This document shows positions 62,192 through 64,000 of a stretch of DNA of 64,000 nucleotides, in pieces. Both the position numbers and the translations under genes were made by a program. Every line of letters starts with the position of its first letter. Within the stretch, counting starts at the first letter, position 1. The notes under the pieces are model-generated. The model saw nothing but the letters and a program-made list of their open reading frames with translations, was not told the DNA's origin and searched no databases. The stretch comes from Marinomonas communis. GTDB lineage: Bacteria; Pseudomonadota; Gammaproteobacteria; Pseudomonadales; Marinomonadaceae. The DNA is taken from contig NZ_SNZA01000001.1 in NCBI RefSeq assembly GCF_004363305.1, forward strand, positions 86,807 through 150,806. The letters run 5' to 3'.

Positions 62192-63445
62192 ATGACAGTA
62201 TCGTTTGCGTTCTTACGTTTGGATATGAGTGTAGTGATGTTGCTGTTATTAGTCATTATTTATGTGGCATTTATAAGTTTAGGTTTGCCTGATGCGGTAT
62301 TGGGATCGTCTTGGCCTGTCATGCATCGTGACTTAGAGGCATCGGTTGAATACGCCGGATTAATTGCGCTGATCATTAGCTCTGGCACAGTAATGTCTAG
62401 CTTACTCTCCGTTCGGCTGATACGACGCTTTGGCATTGGTATTGTGGTGTCTGTCAGTGTGCTTTTGACGGCTTTGGCCTTAGTCGGCTTTGCTATGAGT
62501 CAAATCGCATGGATGCTTTTGTGTCTCGCGATTCCCCTTGGACTTGGGGCAGGGGCGGTAGACTCGGCGTTAAATAATTTCGTGGCATTGCACTATAAAG
62601 CCAAGCACATGAATTATCTCCATTCATTCTGGGGAGTGGGGGCGACCGCGGGCCCTTTGATCATGGCCAACTACATTACGTTGAGCGAAGGCTGGCGAGA
62701 CGGTTATTGGGTCATTGGTCTTGCTCAATTAGCTTTAGTTGTTCTACTACTGTGTGCTATTCCCCTGTGGCGCAAAGCCGCGCAGTCGAACAACCAAGTA
62801 GAAGAAGATCACGACACCTTAGTGACAAATCGTGCAGCACTCAAGATTCATGGCGTGTCATTGCAGTTACTGGTGTTCTTCTGTTATTGCTCCATTGAGC
62901 TGGGAACGGGGCTTTGGGCGGCGAGCTTTTTGATCTCTGAAAAGGGCACATTGGCGTCAGAAGCAGCGTTTTGGGTAGCGATCTATTACGGCGGCATTAC
63001 CATCGGGCGTTTTGTTTGTGGAGCCATTGCCCAGCGATTTAGTGAGTCCAGCATGATTCGAATGGGGGCTTTCTTAATGGTGTTCGGTGCGATTTTATTA
63101 GCACTGCCGGTGCAGAATGGGTTGGCCAACCTAGGTTTGTTGTTGATCGGCTTTGGCTGTGCGCCAGTGTTCCCTAATACCCTGCATTTGACACCGATAC
63201 GATTTGGTAAGAAAGCTTCTCAAGCCATTATTGGCTTATCGATGGCTACTGCCTATGTGGGCAATACATTGGTACCGCCGACTCTGGGTGTGGTTCTGAA
63301 ATACAGTTCGTTTGCTACGTTGCCTTTTATCTTACTGGCACTTGCTTTGTCATTGCTTTGGGCAACTGAGCGATTGCAAAGTCGTCACACGCCATCGAGA
63401 GACATTCAGGGAGAAACGTCATGTCAGCCATCGCTTTCAAAATAA
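62192..63445 (+). CDS. MFS transporter (FucP-like sugar family)
   Basis: A 417-residue, 12-helix major facilitator, with FISLGLPDAVLGSSWPVM in helix 1, the motif A-like SVRLIRRFGI loop, LGLGAGAVDSALNNFVALHY in helix 4 and IYYGGITIGRFVCGAIAQRF in the second half. Start at ATG 62192; MSVVMLLL at 62225 is an alternative. It belongs to the sugar/metabolite branch resembling FucP/YfkF. It is divergent from an AraC regulator, so expression is inducible. Substrate unknown. Its end overlaps the next small gene by 25 bases. Confidence 0.85.
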   Translation: MTVSFAFLRLDMSVVMLLLLVIIYVAFISLGLPDAVLGSSWPVMHRDLEASVEYAGLIALIISSGTVMSSLLSVRLIRRFGIGIVVSVSVLLTALALVGFAMSQIAWMLLCLAIPLGLGAGAVDSALNNFVALHYKAKHMNYLHSFWGVGATAGPLIMANYITLSEGWRDGYWVIGLAQLALVVLLLCAIPLWRKAAQSNNQVEEDHDTLVTNRAALKIHGVSLQLLVFFCYCSIELGTGLWAASFLISEKGTLASEAAFWVAIYYGGITIGRFVCGAIAQRFSESSMIRMGAFLMVFGAILLALPVQNGLANLGLLLIGFGCAPVFPNTLHLTPIRFGKKASQAIIGLSMATAYVGNTLVPPTLGVVLKYSSFATLPFILLALALSLLWATERLQSRHTPSRDIQGETSCQPSLSK

Positions 63446-63630
63446 ACCATTCATCTGATGATGCATTACAACAAAAGCTGTTGTTGCTGTTAGCGTTAGA
63501 AGAGGGACAAACATCTGGCGCCTTAGCGCAGAAGCTTGTTAGACCGCCTCAGGAGGTGATCAATGCCCTCGATCACCTGTTGTATCGAGGTTTGGTTGAG
63601 CTTCACGGTGCGCGTTACTTTTTGAAATAA
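63421..63630 (+). CDS. Small winged-helix protein of unknown role
   Basis: A 69-residue protein overlapping the MFS gene end by 25 bases in another frame. The pattern LLLALEEGQTSGALAQKLVR, then PPQEVINALDHLLYRGLVEL and GARYFLK reads as a winged helix (helix-turn-helix plus beta hairpin), similar to MarR/FeoC-like folds. No larger domain is present. It may act as a mini-regulator for the transporter or be a non-DNA-binding partner. It is co-transcribed with the MFS gene by position. Confidence 0.6.
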   Translation: MSAIAFKINHSSDDALQQKLLLLLALEEGQTSGALAQKLVRPPQEVINALDHLLYRGLVELHGARYFLK

Positions 63631-63698
63631 TGGTATAGCGAGTTCCGCAAAAATATCTTGGTTTTGCAGTGCAAGTTGGACGATACGCGTAGTAAATA

Positions 63699-63908
63699 AT
63701 GTTGCAGGGTTGTATGAAAGCTAAAGTTAAAGTTGACCAAAAAGGGCGTAAGAGCGTTATTGATGCTTGTACCGAGCCTTGTGCGATCGAAAAAGGCATG
63801 AGGATTTTGGGTTCAAAGTGGAAAGGTTCAATTATCTATCATCTGAAAGATGGCCCAGTGAGGTTCAATGACCTTTCAAGAATGTTGGGTGGTGCAAGCA
63901 AGAAGTAA
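63699..63908 (+). pseudogene. HxlR-family regulator, truncated
   Basis: The frame starts at ATG 63699, or 63714, and gives at most 69 residues: CTEPCAIEKGMRILGSKWKG, then IIYHLKDGPVRFNDLSRMLG, ending GGASKK and a stop at 63906-63908. HxlR proteins continue for another 40-80 residues after this point (recognition helix region and wing). The break coincides with the start of a truncated redoxin gene on the other strand, so the C-terminal half has been lost. Confidence 0.75.
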
Positions 63909-63999
63909 AGCTGATATCGAGATTTTCTAGGTGTTGCTCCAACTGTTGCTTCGAGTCAGCAGAGACAGCCAGAATGTCTACGCCTGCTTCGGCAAATGC
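63865..63999 (-). pseudogene. Redoxin/AhpC-TSA-like gene fragment, truncated
   Basis: Reading in from the window edge on the minus strand: AFAEAGVDILAVSADSKQQL then EQHLENLDISFT, the helix and strand of a peroxiredoxin/redoxin-type protein. After ISFT (about 63905) the frame enters the HxlR sequence as junk (SCLHHPTFLKGH) and stops at 63865. The C-terminal part of the redoxin is missing; the N-terminal part lies beyond the window. Confidence 0.6.
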
Positions 64000-64000
64000 G

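Overview
The window looks like chromosome from a marine gammaproteobacterium, most likely Marinomonas or a close relative in the Oceanospirillales. This is inferred from moderate GC, CCA-encoding tRNAs, Fur/Zur/FNR-type sites and the gene mix (BCCT transporter, CioAB-type oxidase, MesD/MesX, rhizobial-type rhamnose operon). No insertion sequence, phage, integron or CRISPR array was seen. The content is metabolic and ion-uptake cargo.

Layout. 1-1474: start of a soluble chemoreceptor with two signalling tips (minus strand). 1836-2705: nine tRNAs (Pro, five identical Thr, Val, Asp, Val). 3104-5058: a frameshifted secreted alpha/beta hydrolase facing an AraC regulator. 5164-9562: BCCT transporter, HD-domain oxygenase and Fe(II)/2-oxoglutarate dioxygenase with a divergent LysR gene, read as a tmpAB operon turning (2-trimethylammonio)ethylphosphonate into glycine betaine and phosphate. 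9636-15299: an MFS protein with a long helical tail, then a TVP38-flavoprotein fusion followed by DUF547 and YHS proteins. 15416-22993: DHA2 exporter, MobA-like hydroxybenzoate hydroxylase, two aromatic-aldehyde dehydrogenases and an AraC regulator. 23106-27814: CioAB-type bd oxidase with a 37-residue DUF2474 subunit, then sulfite reductase and DUF934. 27808-30800: MocR regulator and CcoG.

30890-34645: a cobalamin riboswitch heading a cobalt ECF operon (CbiK-, M-, L-, Q- and O-like). 34700-35149: zinc-independent ribosomal proteins L36 and L31 behind a Zur box. 35310-39289: EAL-HDOD protein, HemG, and the B12-independent, folate-independent methionine synthase pair MesD-MesX. 39481-42816: FecBCD-type ABC transporter with pseudoazurin and a Fur-like site. 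42845-46666: KtrAB potassium transporter behind a KdpE and a KdpD lacking the cytoplasmic sensor half. 46851-57624: complete L-rhamnose catabolic and ABC uptake locus with a mutarotase-rhamnulokinase fusion. 57711-59479: folE2 and galB divergent over a second Zur-like box. 59499-63630: LysR, TSUP permease, AraC, MFS and a small winged-helix protein. 63699-64000: a broken HxlR regulator fused tail to tail with a broken redoxin gene.

Themes. Several genes are metal-sparing alternatives (Zn-free L31/L36 and FolE2, B12-free methionine synthase beside B12-controlled cobalt uptake). Others scavenge marine nutrients (phosphonate, rhamnose, aromatics) or handle ions and redox stress. All functions are inferred from motifs and gene order read by eye; no database search was possible.
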